From assembly GCA_022606425.2 (NCBI GenBank), contig JAHDVF020000874.1, positions 310,001 through 374,000 of the forward strand: 64,000 nucleotides of DNA, read 5' to 3'. Positions 1-11,574 of this stretch are shown here, in pieces (within the stretch, counting starts at the first letter, position 1; every line of letters begins with the position of its first letter). Below the pieces are notes generated by a model. The model was not told the DNA's origin. It ran no database searches and saw only the letters and a list, made by a program, of their open reading frames with translations. This DNA is from Lepidostoma basale. Taxonomy: Eukaryota > Arthropoda > Insecta > Trichoptera > Lepidostomatidae. Both the position numbers and the translations under genes were made by a program.

Positions 1-265
<265 letters not shown>

Positions 266-685
266 ATATAACATTGTTTGATGCCATTGTTCATTTGAAA
301 AACATTATGTCATAACTTAAACATGTCTCTGAACAGTGTAATAAAGTGTTATGATTCTGAGTGCAATTATGATTATTCAAATAAGTATTTGACTTTTTAA
401 TTATGTATTATTAATTAAATATTTTTTTACTAATTTAAAAAGCAATTAAAAAATAAGACAATATTACAAATTGTCAAATAAATTTAACGTCCGGTCCAAT
501 CTTTGTTTGATTTCCTTTGTTTTGAGTTAATGGACCCCAATAAGAGCTTTACATTAGTATTTTGAATTTATTCATTTGTACAAAAGCATAAATGTTCCAA
601 AAGAAATCATTTAAATATCTGTCAAAACTGACACATTTGTAAAAACATATTATAAGATTTTTAATATTTATATTTATTTACAATA

Positions 686-730
686 TATCAACTGATGAAG
701 GGCTTGTGTGTCCGAAACATGTTTTTTTTA
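686..730 (+). ncRNA. Hammerhead-like motif, family beta (degenerate)
   Basis: CTGATGA at 692-698, one extra A, then a weak stem II (GG at 700-701 with CC at 712-713), GAAA at 714-717 and ACATGTT, which gives a 2-bp stem III (AC..GU) with predicted cleavage after 723. Stem I is only two A-U pairs. It lies in a repeat whose 3' part (about 800-840, 'acacaaagtaatggcgaat') recurs near 18310-18350, 40850 and 42880. Core matches are seen in the sequence; ribozyme activity is inferred and doubtful for this copy. Confidence 0.45.
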
Positions 731-854
731 ATCTTTATTACTCACTTTTGAGTGTTGTATACAATGTATTATATATAAAAAAGAAACATTAAGCATCTAC
801 AACACAAAGTAATGGCGAATATATAAGAAATTATGTAATTGTTTAAAAATATTG

Positions 855-1395
855 CAGTGGAATGGGGAATGTTGTAATTACATAAAGCGTACGCTTAACC
901 CAACCAATGACAGGTCATAAGTCCTGTAAACACCTTGATCATCCATGTTCAGTTTCCAGTTTACGTCTTCGTCTCTATTGAGATACAATTAAAATTTGAA
1001 TTAACCACCCTTTGGTGTAAATCCAGGATTTCGTATACAGGTATAAGTATACATTCACAAATATTTGTTCTTCAAATATTCTGGTCAAATTCTTTGGCAT
1101 ATAGAATGGAATAATACTCCTAGCGGCTTCTAACAATATGTTAGGCGACAGCCTTCGCATTGTGTTAATAAGGTAGTTTGCTAAATGCCGAAAATCATTC
1201 TCCATAGATAGTGGGTCGGTTGTATAGGTTAATTCTTGAAAAAATTCACAAGTGCAACCAAATCTACATAGATGGCTGACTGAAACTGACACGTGAAGAT
1301 AAATATGGATTTTGAAGTATATATATATACATCTTCCAAAAATTTGTCATGCATGATCACAATAACAAAGGTGGAATGGGGAATGTTGAACAATT
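855..1395 (-). repeat. Repeat family F, unit bounded by direct repeats
   Basis: A dispersed non-coding repeat found about ten times in this window. Read on the minus strand it contains 'ttgtatctcaatagagacg', a hairpin ACAGG..CCTGT with the phrase 'gacttatgacctgtc', 'cattccccattccacc' and 'acgccatctatg'. Here one unit of about 0.5 kb is flanked by the same phrase 'aatggggaatgttg' at about 863 and 1376, as if cut from a head-to-tail multimer. The 105-codon open frame inside it has no recognisable domain. Class unknown: MITE, SINE and Penelope-like LTR are all possible. Confidence 0.7.
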
Positions 1396-2200
1396 AAAAT
1401 AAAAATATTGCGTTTGCCCGTATTTTAGGAAACCGTAAATTTGACACCCCCGTATTTTATCTTTGTGTCAACAATCAAACTGAAGTACAGGTATACAAAC
1501 AGTTGTTATGATACGAATACAGTTGATTATTTACTCGTTCCAAAGCGGAAACTAATGTGAGATGACGGAATTATAGCGTACATAGAAGGTAGACGGAGAA
1601 CAACCCATTTCAACTTATCACCGGCCTGCAAACTTTGGTAGGAAAACATTAAATTTGATGTTCAAAGGGCAGGCAGACATTTCGTGAAATTATAAAGCCG
1701 TAGTCTCTTCTTACAAAGGTCCTTTGAAAAGTTTTCTCAGCTTTATTGACAAGACGTTCACGTGGGTAGTTGAGAGATGGAAATCTTTTGTATCTTAGTA
1801 ATTGTACGTACTCCGAAGTTCCGCTTTTTGATTGTAGTCGTTTTATCGCCAGACTTCTTAAGAATGGGGAAACTTGACGTTTAAGGAAATGTCTCCATGA
1901 ATATTCAAGAAATTTAATGCGGTCAATTCATCTTGCCTTACTGCACTTAGCGTGAACTGGATTATAGCAATTAAATTCTTATTTTTAAGTGAGAATTTTC
2001 TCCCCACTGCCGATAAGAAACAGAAAGTTTCCCTTTGCAAAAAGTTAATTTATGTATTAAAGATAAAACGGCAAATTTAAAAACATAGACTTTGAACAAT
2101 TGCAATGGCATTATAAAAATCTTCTAGTGAAAAATAAATATTAACATTTTTTACTCTCATATGAAGCACATTATTTGTAACATTAAAAAAGGAGATTGAC
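1396..2200. other. No gene recognised
   Basis: AT-rich sequence with only short open frames and no family signature that I can identify. A 60-codon minus-strand frame near 1858-2040 has no recognisable motif. Confidence 0.5.
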
Positions 2201-2204
2201 CTAA

Positions 2205-2770
2205 AAAATGTGAAGTGTTTTAACATTGTAGCATATCGCACGCTAAATAGTAAACTAACCGATTATGGTTTAGGTCATAATTGAGTTATCATTAGACAGA
2301 GGCTTGTGTTAACGCTATCCATCTATTTTTCACAATGTTAACGCTATCCATTCGTAATACGATAATGGTTCACAATGTTAACGCTATTCGTACGTGTTTT
2401 TCGACTGTTTTTGTTAAAACACCGACTCATGTCAGATTGAGCAAAACTAGCTTTTTTGAGTTAAGCCAGTGTTTTATTAAGCGTGCGATACATACAAGTT
2501 CCAACAATTTGTCAGACGTGGTGGTCGTAAGAAGGGCAAATGGGGAATGTTATTAACATAAAGTGATCGCTTAACCCAACCAATGACAGGTCATAAGTCC
2601 TGTAAACGCCTCGACTACGATAGTCTGTTTCCAAAAAAAAAAAATACAATTTACATCTTCGCCTCAATTAAGATACAATTAATCCTTAAAAATGATTAAC
2701 CCGCGATGGGTAAAATCCAGTATCTGTCTACATTTTTGTATGTATTTGTATACATTAAAAAAAAACGAAT
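2205..2770 (-). repeat. Repeat family F, rearranged, with a short tandem repeat
   Basis: Minus-strand F sequence: 'gaagtgttttaacattgtagcat' type text near 2211 and the conserved block with the ACAGG/CCTGT hairpin near 2585-2610, ending in 'tgtatttgtatacatt' near 2760. Inside, the phrase 'gttaacgctatcc' is repeated at about 2308, 2337 and 2377, replacing the single 'acgccatctatg' of other copies. The 73-codon plus-strand frame at 2335-2556 is made by this repetition and is not judged to be a gene. Confidence 0.65.
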
Positions 2771-3735
2771 TAACCGTCGCGTTGCCATGTGGTCAATTGA
2801 GTTTCCACTGCCAATTTAAAGTTGATTTTCTTAAAACCTATGAACCCTAATATTATAAAAAAAATTGTAATCCTCCATTGAAGTGTTCTCAATATTTCGT
2901 AATAAAAAAAAAAGCAAAAAATTACTTCCTTCATCCCAAAAAAAAATATTTTCTAAGACTGCCCTCACCTTCATTCGTGTTAAGGTAGAATTTGTTTTGC
3001 TAATATTTACAACTTTATCAAAAGTGACAAATACTTACTCGCTGTTTTGAACGTATTATAAATCATATCTTTGGCTTTTTCAATAGGTACGTAATAATAT
3101 CGACTGTTGATGGAAACGCAGAACGCAACTTAATAATATCAGAACTGTGAAAATATTAACACTTTACCAAAAGGGACAAATATTAATACGTACTCGTTGT
3201 CTTGAACGTACTATACATTTTGCCTAGGTGCCTTTATCATACGTAAAATCTCGTAATGTCTCGCCTCGCCGGCTGCGGCGCGCAGACAAGTTTATACCTG
3301 ATGTCTAGTCGATCGTATGCTGTGACGCATTCCATATCAGAAATCGCATGGTTCCAGAAAAAAATTAATAATGATATGTTTTTCAAATAATCCATGTATG
3401 TTATAGATATCGATCTATTCCTAATGAAATTCCCTACAAGATGACATAAATTAAATTTTGATTCATTTAGTCATATGCTTGATATTTAGATAAAGTTAGC
3501 GGTAAACTGAACTTACCACATGGGAGCAAGCGTTTTGTTTTGAACACGGTACGTTAAGGGTTAAAAAAATAATACACTAAACACTCTTTTGTTTTTCTAC
3601 TAGTAGAATATTAAATTGTATTATTTTATTGTACACTGTAAAAAGCCTAATGGGTTTAAGCACTTGTATCAGTATACGAGTAGAACGGAAAATTAACATT
3701 TTCAAAAATTAACATTGAATTCAGAATTTTATATT
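2771..3735. other. No gene recognised
   Basis: AT-rich, many homopolymer A runs, no open frame over 60 codons. A short GC-rich island at about 3260-3295 (ctcgccggctgcggcgcgc) stands out but has no assignable function. Confidence 0.5.
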
Positions 3736-3739
3736 ATTT

Positions 3740-3945
3740 GTTTTAGATTTATTTTGTGGGTGTTGGACAATTGAAGTGTGCGCGGGAGATGCCTATTGGT
3801 GGCGATGAGGTTCGCAACCCATCACACTGCGTTTCCCGCGGGGCGAAAAGAGAAGGATGGAGTGCCGCATCCGTAAAAGTGTGACAGTCCATTCTTTCTG
3901 CCTACCCTTTCGGGGAGACGGCGTGATGGTTAGTTAGTTAACATC
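3740..3945 (+). mobile_element. Hairpin-headed SINE-like element with LINE A tail
   Basis: The left part holds an imperfect inverted repeat: 'gcgcgggagatgc' near 3781 pairs with 'gcgtttcccgcg' near 3829. The right part is the 3' end of LINE A ('gtccattctttctgcc' through 'acggcgtgatggtt') followed by (TTAG)n. Three other copies lie at about 21600, 37665 and 49165 with the same junction, so this is an amplified non-autonomous element rather than a chance fusion. Sharing the tail of LINE A suggests mobilisation by LINE A reverse transcriptase, as for other tail-sharing SINEs. No polymerase III A/B box is evident. Confidence 0.7.
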
Positions 3946-4019
3946 CAATTCTTAAAGATGAAATCTGAAACAATGAATTTTTAAATGCATTTTTTACAAG
4001 TTTTTCTTTGTTTAGTATT

Positions 4020-4245
4020 TATTAAATATTAAGACCTGAAGATAGCGGTATCCTCCGTATATATCGTTATTTTTAATATTTTGTGTATTATAAACAAATT
4101 TTTTTACAATTTCCAAATAATGAAATAAAACGATTTTTGTCAGTCTGTCGATGCCAGCAAGCCAGGTGAAACCGGTCTCTATCGAAATAAAGTCAAAAGT
4201 GGTAGGAGTCAATGGGAAAATCATCGTTTTATTCAATTATTAATA
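4020..4245 (+). ncRNA. Two hammerhead-like units, gamma (decayed) then epsilon
   Basis: Gamma: CTGAAGA at 4036-4042, followed by stem II remnants and 'ccgtatatatcg', where GAAAC is lost. Epsilon: CTGTCGA at 4145-4151, extra T, GCC..GGT stem II, GAAAC at 4168-4172 and CGGTC with cleavage predicted after 4177. Upstream 'ttttgtc' (4135-4141) can pair with downstream GACAAAA-type sequence in other epsilon copies. Both units end in the shared text 'caattatt(a)ataata' seen in related copies. Inferred non-autonomous retroelement fragments. Confidence 0.5.
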
Positions 4246-4569
4246 ATAAAATCGGTTGGTTTTATGTCAAACAAAATGGATATAAATGAAGCTGGAAATA
4301 TGGAGGATTTATTGACAATTGTAACTACCGCAAGCGGACAATGACGATGTGTGCCTGTGTAATCCGGAGTACGGTAGATCCAGTTAAATTAATTGGATAT
4401 CGATACTAATCAAACCGCAATCTAAAATCCGAGCATTAATTCCGTATTGATGAATGGCGTCCATTAGAAAGCAGTTGCAACATATGTTACGCTTTTGTGA
4501 ATGGAATAATGCACCAAGCATAAGCTGCAATTGTTTGAATTTAATAATTAAAAAAATGATTTAATTAAT

Positions 4570-5135
4570 CAATTCAATGTATCAGGCCCATAATGACTTA
4601 CGCAATCGAAGCAAGGACGGACACTGTCAGAACGAAACATGCAGAAGAACAGCAGAAATGAAAGCATTGCGTCATTTCTGCTATTCCATTTCATTGACCA
4701 CCTTTGTGGCCGAGTGGTAAGTGCATTACGGCCACCCCGAAGGTTCCGGGTTCGATTCCCGGCGAGGGTAGTGTAATTGTCACACTGTCCTATGGTCTAG
4801 TGTAGAATTCACGTGACAATAAAATGGCGATAGATTAGCTACCTATCACATGTCACGAGAATCTTTATGATAACTATAATAATACCCTTTACATCGATTT
4901 GGCTCATACTGTCATGATGTAAAGAGTGATTCAACAAAATAAAAATAAATAATATCGTGGGAAGAACCCTTGAAGATAGGTACCTTACGAAAATATTCAC
5001 AGAACCTACAAAATTGATGACATAGTGAGATAGAGTATGCAAATAAGACAATTGTGGAGGGACTTCATTGAGACGATGGACCCAGAGAGAATTCCCAATA
5101 TCGTGATGTACAAGACTCCAGAGGGCTCATAGAAT
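4570..5135 (+). pseudogene. LINE B C-terminal fragment, split by a SINE
   Basis: Plus-strand frames read ITYAIEARTDT.RTKHAE, then after an interruption KIDDIV, RLWRDF and MDPERIPNIVM..TPEGS. These match the tail of the same LINE at 13617-13965 and 30842-31240, which lies after the reverse transcriptase domain and ends in a GRPPKRW motif. A tRNA-SINE sits inside it (4702-4890). 5'-truncated, frameshifted and without a GAA tail. It is a non-functional remnant. Confidence 0.7.
4702..4890 (+). mobile_element. tRNA-derived SINE
   Basis: The head resembles a tRNA gene: A-box-like 'gtggccgagtggtaagtgc' and B box 'ggttcgattcc', ending in 'cggcgagggtag'. The body continues 'gtaattgtcacactgtcc', 'gaattcacgtgacaataaaa', 'tggcgatagattagctacc'. 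Other copies at 17453, 28445, 31980 and 59410 (minus) share both parts. Transcription by RNA polymerase III from the internal boxes is the usual mode for such SINEs. Inserted in LINE B. Confidence 0.85.
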
Positions 5136-5154
5136 ACCTTTACTTTTAGGTCTA

Positions 5155-5640
5155 AATATTTATTGAAAACTATTTCTCACGCTGCTAGTGAACCATTCTC
5201 ATTCGTTCCATATGTCCAAACCATCTCAGAGATCCTTTTTTTAATTTTATCCATGATACATTCATCTGCCTTACATTTCTCTCTTATTTCATTGTTCGGT
5301 ATTCTATCATACAGCGTTTTCCCGCACATCCTTCTTAGTGATTTAATTTCTACGGCGTTTATCCTGCTTTAATCCTTCTTTTGCCAGCTCCAAGCTCACT
5401 TCCATACACGAGAGTTGGCACTGGAACTCCATTGTGTACTGCCATTTTTGCTTCTGTGGATATATTTCTATTTGCAGTAATGACTTTGAGTACGCCACGT
5501 AAGAATATTTAAGTTGTTCTTTGTAAAGGGATCGTATCATCTCGTGGGTCGGTGGCAAATCTCATTGCGGATTCTATTTCCAGTGCAAATAGCTGACATT
5601 TTGCTGCACCGTACTTTAAAGTTTTCCATATTTTACTGCC
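5155..5640 (-). pseudogene. LINE A tail fragment
   Basis: The minus strand reads like other LINE A copies: KYGAAKCQL, LPTLVYGSELGAGKRRIKAG (with changes), ..LRRMCGKTLYDR, then RDGLDIWNE. It covers the region after the reverse transcriptase palm up to the GHMERM motif, and stops before the GRPRKTW part. Several frameshifts; not functional. Confidence 0.75.
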
Positions 5641-5884
5641 GTGGCATCTATCTCCGGAGATGAGCGTCCCCAAACGATGCACGTGCAGCTTGCACGAGAG
5701 GAATACCGAATCATCCAGGTTTACATGTCGTGGAACAAAACCTGATTCGTGTCATCAAAAACAGATTTGAGATATTGGATAAAAATAATGTTTTCGCAGT
5801 CTCAAACGATTTAAATCGTGGGTGTTTAACCGAAAATAATAAGTGTGAATGACATGACAATGTCTGATTTTTAGAAGAATTATT

Positions 5885-6440
5885 ACATTTAATGGGAATG
5901 ACATGAAGCAGCTACAATGGCAGTGCACAATGGTGTTCTTCTACCGACCCTTATGTATGGAAGCGAATCATGGAACTAGAAAAAGAAGAATGAAAGTAGA
6001 ATAAATGCAGTAAAAATGAGATCTCTTAGACAAATGTGCGGATACTCTGTGTATGATAGAGTGTCGAATGAAATTATAAGAAGTGAATGCGGTGCGAATG
6101 ATGGTGTTATGAACAAAATAATGAAAGGATCATTAAGATGGTTTGGACATATAAAAAAAAAGAATGAATGAAGAAAGAATGGTAAAAAAATTATATGTTA
6201 ACGATGTAAATGGAACCAGAAATAGAGGAAGACCGAGGAAAACGTGGCACGATCAAATAAATCAAATTTTGAATGTTGGCCATGTGAGGAGTCAGAGAAA
6301 TCGACGCGCGTGCATGACATGATGTATGAATGTTGAGGAAGCGAGAGAAATATGTCAGGAAAGAAAAGTGTGGCAGTCCATTCTTTCTGCTTACCCCTTC
6401 GGGGAGACGGTGTGATGGTTAGTTAGTTAGTTAGTTGGGA
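5885..6440 (+). pseudogene. LINE A 3' fragment with (TTAG)n tail
   Basis: Reads AVHNGVLLPTLMYGSESWN, MRSLRQMCGYSVYDRVSNE, SECGANDGVMNKIMKGSLRW, FGHI, RMVKKLYVNDVNGTRNRGRP, RKTWHDQINQILNVG, with an A-run frameshift in the GHMERM segment near 6150. Ends 'gagacggtgtgatggttagttagttag', the LINE A terminus. The 5' edge abuts a theta-type sequence ('atgggaatgacatg'). Close relative of the copy at 60795-61445. Confidence 0.85.
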
Positions 6441-6554
6441 ATGACATCTTTAGTCTTTCTAAATCATTGTCAAAAATAGTGAAAATGATTCGCGTTGTTT
6501 ATATATCCGAGCTAATAGGCTGGAACACGGTCCATAAATTTGGTTAAATACACG

Positions 6555-6725
6555 GTTAACAATAAATCAAACTTCGAAGGTTGGGTATGAAAGAACTCGG
6601 AATAATCGACCTGCCTGTATGAATCGCTGTATTAATATGAAGGAAGCTAAAGAGCTGGGTCGGAATAGGGTAGAGTGTCGGTTCATTCTTTTTGCTTACT
6701 CTTGCAATGAAACAGCGTGATGGTT
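6555..6725 (+). pseudogene. LINE A 3' end, diverged
   Basis: Short plus-strand tail: SNFEGWV..RTRNNRPACMNRC, NMKEAKELGRNR..CRFILFAYS then 'aacagcgtgatgg'. More diverged than other copies, so probably an older insertion. Truncated and frameshifted. Confidence 0.65.
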
Positions 6726-7249
6726 TTTTGTTGTTTTGTAAAATAAAACTTATAGAAAACAGACGTTTTTCATTTATTTTAATTGTTTAATATCACTGTT
6801 CAAGGAACATTTATTTGAAAAGGCTTAGCAAAAGATATTAAAAATTATTCTTAGAAAATCCTTAGATTTGAACTCAGCAGAATTTTTTGATGTGAGGAGG
6901 GTCAGTGACCTCTATACGAATAATGTTCCACTGAAGATATAAACTATTATAAAAACTGAAAATAATCACTCTTTGAATCGACCAAGGAGCAAGGGATGGA
7001 TCGTTTTGAGTTTATTTGACAACAATTGTTTAATGCTCTCCCAGAAAAGCTCAGAAATCAAGTATGATAGAAAAAATTTAAACTCTTAATTTAAAAAAAA
7101 ACTGAAAACTTAGTGATAAGAAATTAATGACTTGCAGATACCTGATAAAATCCTGCAGATACTCTTCTCCTTAACCCAAGAAATTTTGTTCGTAAGGGGA
7201 GTAAGAGAAACGAAAATAAATATAAAAATTTTTCACATGTATTTTGGAA

Positions 7250-7625
7250 TGTAACATCTTCTTCTTCTTCTTCTTTTTGTCCTGTCACCTCCGTGGTGCA
7301 TAGGGCCTCAAGGAACCTTCTCCACCCGACTATATCGCATGCCTGATGCCTAATATCATCCCAAGTGAGGCCTGCGGCCTTAACTTCGTCCTGCAGGGTT
7401 CTTCTCCAGGCGGCTCTAGGTCTGCCTCGCTTTCTCTTTCCCCCCATAGGGGACCAGTCTAGTGCACCCTGAGCGATGCAGGCTGGGTTCCGTCTCAGAG
7501 TGTAACCGATCCACTGCCATTTGAGTTTAGCGACTTGTTCTCTAATTGGCTTTTCGCCTACCATAGTCCAGAGAGCGGCATTTGACACTGTTTGGGTCCA
7601 ATAGATTTTGAATATTGAATATTTG
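7250..7625 (-). pseudogene. LINE E C-terminal tail with (GAA)n end
   Basis: Minus-strand frame of 168 codons whose first 120 read FKIYWTQTVSNAALWTM, EQVAKLKWQWIGYTLRRNP, RKRGRPRAAWRRTLQDEVK, AGLTWDDIRHQACD, WRRFLEALCTTEV. This is the post-RT tail of a non-LTR retrotransposon (WIGxTLRR...GRP..WRRTL). The LINE ends in GAA repeats at 7258-7276. A second copy lies at 53385-53745 and a third, short, at 56795-56870. The 3' codons after the GAA run are not part of the element protein. Confidence 0.85.
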
Positions 7626-7629
7626 TACA

Positions 7630-8210
7630 ATTTATATAAATTTAAAAATATAAATATACAATATAATATATAAATCAGCTACATACCCTACAATATTCTA
7701 AATGCATTATATTAATTGAAAAAGTATAATAGAAAAAAAAACATACATAAACACTCAAAGTTGTATTCCGGGAATCACTGTTCCATCGCAAGCAAATATT
7801 TGAATTCTGCAAATGGAAAAACGTTTTGCTGTCAATTTTCTCTTTGTTTAATAAACCAATTTAGAGTGAAATGTTCTATAAACAAGCGAAATGGAATTCC
7901 GTTTTTGAAGTACGTTGCAGTAACATGATATTCGAACATGAGCTATTTTGACTAGAATTGTTCTATGGGTACGTTTCAAAGAATAGCGAAACTAAATAAA
8001 ACAGCCAAATCATGGTGGAAAAAATATTATTTCAGTGAACAGACATGGCTTTAAATAATGGTGAAAGCTCTCTGGGATTCATTAGTTAAATATGATGATC
8101 AATATAATTTTAGTAAATAAATAATGCCAGATCACCAATACCCATTTAAATTCGTGTGCATGTACAATAATAATAAATTCGAATGAAAACGTCTATTTTC
8201 TAGGCGAAAC
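7630..8210. other. No gene recognised
   Basis: AT-rich; the 70-codon plus frame at 7716-7928 shows no motif. Near 8190-8215 'ctaggcgaaacatgcc' resembles the 3' half of a theta-type hammerhead motif. Confidence 0.45.
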
Positions 8211-8219
8211 ATGCCAAAT

Positions 8220-8566
8220 CAGAGGTTCCTAAACTTTTTTGTGCCGTAGACCCCTTGGTGATTTTTTCTATTTTGTATAGACCCCCTGCTTTCCTAATTG
8301 ATTGCTAAAGAAAATTAATCGCTGTCGGAAGAAAAAAAATATATTCTACTGGGGTTAAAAAAAAGGTCGCCAACGATTTCCAGCGTCCGATTTTCCCCAA
8401 GTACCTACCCAACGATTTCGATATTCGTATTGCGTTTCAATATTCGGCTTCAATTTAGTTGATCCATCTCGTGGATCCCCATTAACATCTCATGGACCCC
8501 CATTTTTTTTGTAACGTGTTGTCGTGGACCCCTGGGGGTCTATATAGACCACTTTGGGAATCACTG
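8220..8566. mobile_element. hAT-type MITE
   Basis: Begins CAGAGGTTCCTAAACTT and ends AAAGTGG...GGGAATCACTG, so the termini form the inverted repeat CAG(A/T)GGTTCC.AAA typical of hAT elements; pyrimidine-rich 'gacccc' follows inside both ends. Length 347 bp without coding sequence. Flanking 8-mers tgccaaat and ccctaaat agree at 5 of 8 positions, consistent with a decayed 8-bp target duplication. Confidence 0.75.
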
Positions 8567-8639
8567 CCCTAAATTATAATAAATCTATTAAACTTAAGTT
8601 TTTATTCATATGAACTATTTAATATGGAGTTTTATATCT

Positions 8640-8880
8640 TTATTCAAAATGTTTTTTAGGACCCTGGGAAAATTCGTGTTACTCGTATCTCTGTACCAAC
8701 GTTTCGGAGAACTTTGCAGTCTCCACCTATGACTATAAATTACATGTTACTCGTATCTCCGTGGTCAGGGAGGTCATAATCACCCTGAAGATAGAGACTG
8801 CAATGATCTCCGAAACGCCGGCCTAGAAAGACGAATTACATGAATTTTCCCAAATCCCAAAAAACGTATTGCTACTAACC
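8640..8880. repeat. Hammerhead-like family delta, inverted pair
   Basis: Two arms, about 8650-8735 (minus) and 8785-8872 (plus), are reverse complements of each other around 'tacatgttactcgtatctcc'. Plus arm: CTGAAGA 8785-8791, extra T, stem II AGAGA..TCTCC, GAAAC 8812-8816. Minus arm: stem II GGAGA..TCTCC, GAAAC at 8701-8705, then GTTGGTA giving AC..GT, but its CTGAAGA is mutated. The family recurs at 61865-61899. Confidence 0.6.
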
Positions 8881-8984
8881 GTGGAAATCGCAATTTTCAT
8901 TATTCAAGAAACAATAAATACCATATGTAATATCTAGAGCATGTCTTTAATGGATGAATGACTGATGACGTTGTCTGAAAAGTT

Positions 8985-9085
8985 AGTATGACCTGGATAC
9001 AGAAGGATCAAAACGAGGACGAGTGGAAAAAAATGAAGAAGCATTTATCCAGTAGAGAAAGGAAGATGGCTTAAGAAGAAGAATA
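8985..9085 (+). pseudogene. Possible LINE tail remnant
   Basis: Plus frame reads TWIQKDQNEDEWKKMKKHL followed by a GAAGAAGAA tract. The spacing of W, K and the GAA tail resembles LINE C-termini elsewhere here, but the match is short. Confidence 0.3.
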
Positions 9086-9519
9086 TCCATTTACCTTAAC
9101 AACATATTTGAAATGATCTAGTTTTTTATTTGTTTACTAGAGAATTTTTTTTCTACTATTGGTGATGCGAATATAATAAGAGCTATATTTTTCTTTATAT
9201 GTCAGGGCGGCGGGTCTTTGAGAGTATGTCGATTGAGAATATTTGACCCTGTAATATGTAGATAGCAAGAGCTTTAAGACTGTATTACTTACATTTGATA
9301 AACCCTCACCTCATCATTCCCACAACATAAAATAAAGCTTCTAGAAAAAATACAACGAAATAATTTATTATATATTAAGTTTTATATCATTTTTCAAGAA
9401 AGAATAAATAAATTAATGTGAAGTTCTACTTTATTGTTTGAGAAACTAACATATAAACTAAAAAACCATCAAGTCGTCTCCTAGCATTGGTAAGTAAAAA
9501 TAATAGACGGCCACATTGT

Positions 9520-9830
9520 TATTTTATGACATACTTCTCTAGCTTTTTCCACATTCATTCTTCGTATCATATATACTTTGATTTCTCAAACTCCTTACAT
9601 GGCCGACATTTGATACTTGATTGATTTAATAATATCACGTTTTCCTCGTTTTTTTCTGATTTCTCGTTCTGTATACATCGATAATATATGCTTTTCTTAC
9701 CATTATTTGTTTTCATGTGTCAAAACCATCTTTCCTTTATTTTTTTCATAATATTTACTTTCATTCGCACTGCACTAACTTTTTATATTAGTATTTGACA
9801 CTCCATCATTTTAAGATTTTAACAAATTCT
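9520..9830 (-). pseudogene. LINE A fragment
   Basis: Minus strand shows diverged LINE A text: MNVEKARE, SDFEKS.YMIRRM, VKEFEKSKYI, HMKTNNGKKSIYYRCIQN with the corresponding 'catggccgacatttgatactt' complement. The 3' tail ends near 9520. Many substitutions and frameshifts. Confidence 0.6.
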
Positions 9831-9834
9831 TTTG

Positions 9835-10210
9835 TTTTTGAATGTATACAAATACTTGTAGACAAATACTGGATTTTACCCATTGCGGGTTAATCATTTA
9901 AGTATTAATTGTATCTCAATAGAGACGAAGATGCAATTGGTTTTTTGGAAACAGAATATGGTGGTCGAGGCGTTTACAGGACTTATGACCTGTCTTTGGT
10001 TGGGTTAGTCTTAATGGATGGCGCTAGTGTAGATAGAACTAAAATATGTGAAGTGTTTTTCAACATAGTAGCATATTAAAGGACTTTTCTTTACATCTTT
10101 GAAAAATCAGTCAGACGTGGTGGTCGTAAGAAGGGCGGAATGGAGCATGTTGTATTACATAAAGCGATTGCTTAACCCAACCAATGACAGGCCATAAGTC
10201 CTGTAAACTA
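9835..10210. repeat. Family F foldback
   Basis: Plus-orientation F from 'aatgtatacaaatacttgtag' (9840) to 'ggttgggtta' (10006), immediately followed by minus-orientation F from 'ggatggcgctagtgtagat' to 'ccataagtcctgtaaac' (10206). The parts 'gtttacaggacttatgacc' near 9974 and its complement near 10188-10207 can pair. Same inverted layout as at 38962-39172. Confidence 0.75.
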
Positions 10211-10317
10211 AATGTATAATTATTAATGTTTTAAAACAATCATACAGACAGATCAAACGAAAATAGAGAAACGTTATTCTTAAATATCTCAGTCGTATTT
10301 CTTATGATTGAGGGTCG

Positions 10318-10440
10318 TGTCCATCCTGATAACCATTGACCATGGCATGAAGCCATGCGCTCCTGTCACCCGTCAGTCTCCAGGCTGTATCTAATGAGAG
10401 ACCAGTCAGCACCCTGATTTGATAGGAACAGCGGCTTAGT
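10318..10440 (-). pseudogene. Possible LINE tail remnant
   Basis: Minus frame reads TGDRSAWLHAMVNGYQDGHD PQS, the type of ending seen after the GRP motif in several non-LTR elements. 5' part absent. The overlapping open frames at 10436-10742 have no recognised motif. Confidence 0.35.
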
Positions 10441-11329
10441 GTCGTCCTTGTAGTAGCTTTCCATTTACTTTGTTAATGATGATGAGCTTTTCAAGGTCGT
10501 CCTGATCTCTCCGGGCTTTGTGCCCAAAATACTTTGAGTGCACATCCGCGAGAGTCTTCTTTAATATACACACCTGTAAAGCACAGGTCTGGAACAAATT
10601 CGACAAAACTTTTTGCTTCGAGTATTTTTTTGGTCCCAAGCGAATACCCGACAAAGGCAGAATTAAAAAAACGACTTTAACCACTACTTCGCTATACATT
10701 GTTTGGAACCGAACATTATTAAAATCCTACATGGTTGTGTAGTTCGTATTTCGTTGCCGGAGTTTCAGACTTTAGTATTTAATAGGGAAAGATTGATCGG
10801 AGTGTATAGAAAAAAAAACCTTAATTAAAATAAAGCAGAGAATTAGATGAAACTTTATTTTGCGAAATTAAAACTTTTTTCTACTCCAATAGCTTTGAAT
10901 TTCAATTGAGTGAACAATTTTTACAACAAAACCTACGTAATATTTTATGCTACAAATGTAGAATCGTAAAATAAATTTAGTTTTGTAGGATTCTCACTTT
11001 TACTATCGAATACGTTTAGGAAAAGATTTAATAAAATTTAGATAATTTTCTAGATACATAGGATAAACATCGTATAAATGATAAATCTAAGACAAATGTT
11101 TGTTAAATCTGTATATAATGAGTGTCACATGTATTTATAAAAATAAATTGCAGTGCGATTGAAAGTGTTCTGAAGAAAATAATAACAGGGTAATAAAGAT
11201 ACTTTGGACACACGGAATAAATGGTAAAGATATTTTCTCTTGAGGATGTAAGAACAACAAGAAGAAGAAACTATCCACCAAGGCTCCTAACGATAATCGT
11301 TTAGTCGAGTCCCATTGCATACTTTTAAC

Positions 11330-11450
11330 AATAGAACATAGAAGGTACCACTCCTAACCCGAGGCTGTTATAAGGCGTAGCGGCGCCCTTTCGTCACCTC
11401 GCTCGTACACTTCCTAAGCCATTTCCCCCCATTCGGAAAATTTTATTAGA
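11330..11450 (-). repeat. GC-rich repeat family G
   Basis: Minus strand contains 'tgacgaaagggcgccgct', 'cgccttataacagcctcggg' and 'gtaccttctatg'. Plus-strand copies lie at 47185-47310 and 48735-48870. No coding frame. It abuts the mariner element at 11453. Class unknown. Confidence 0.65.
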
Positions 11451-11574
11451 GAGGATGTCAAAATAAACGCAAGATTTGAATTTGCCGCCTTTTGTGCAGT
11501 AAATTGTTGGCAACACTGAAAAAAAAAACAATTTGGTAGCTGACAGATTAGGGTTAGTAAAAATGTAGCGTTAC

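Noticed and set aside
4703..4775. A tRNA gene (A and B boxes present)
   Set aside because: The same head is joined to the same long non-tRNA body in several other copies, the cloverleaf is imperfect and insertion sites lie in LINEs; it is the head of a SINE.
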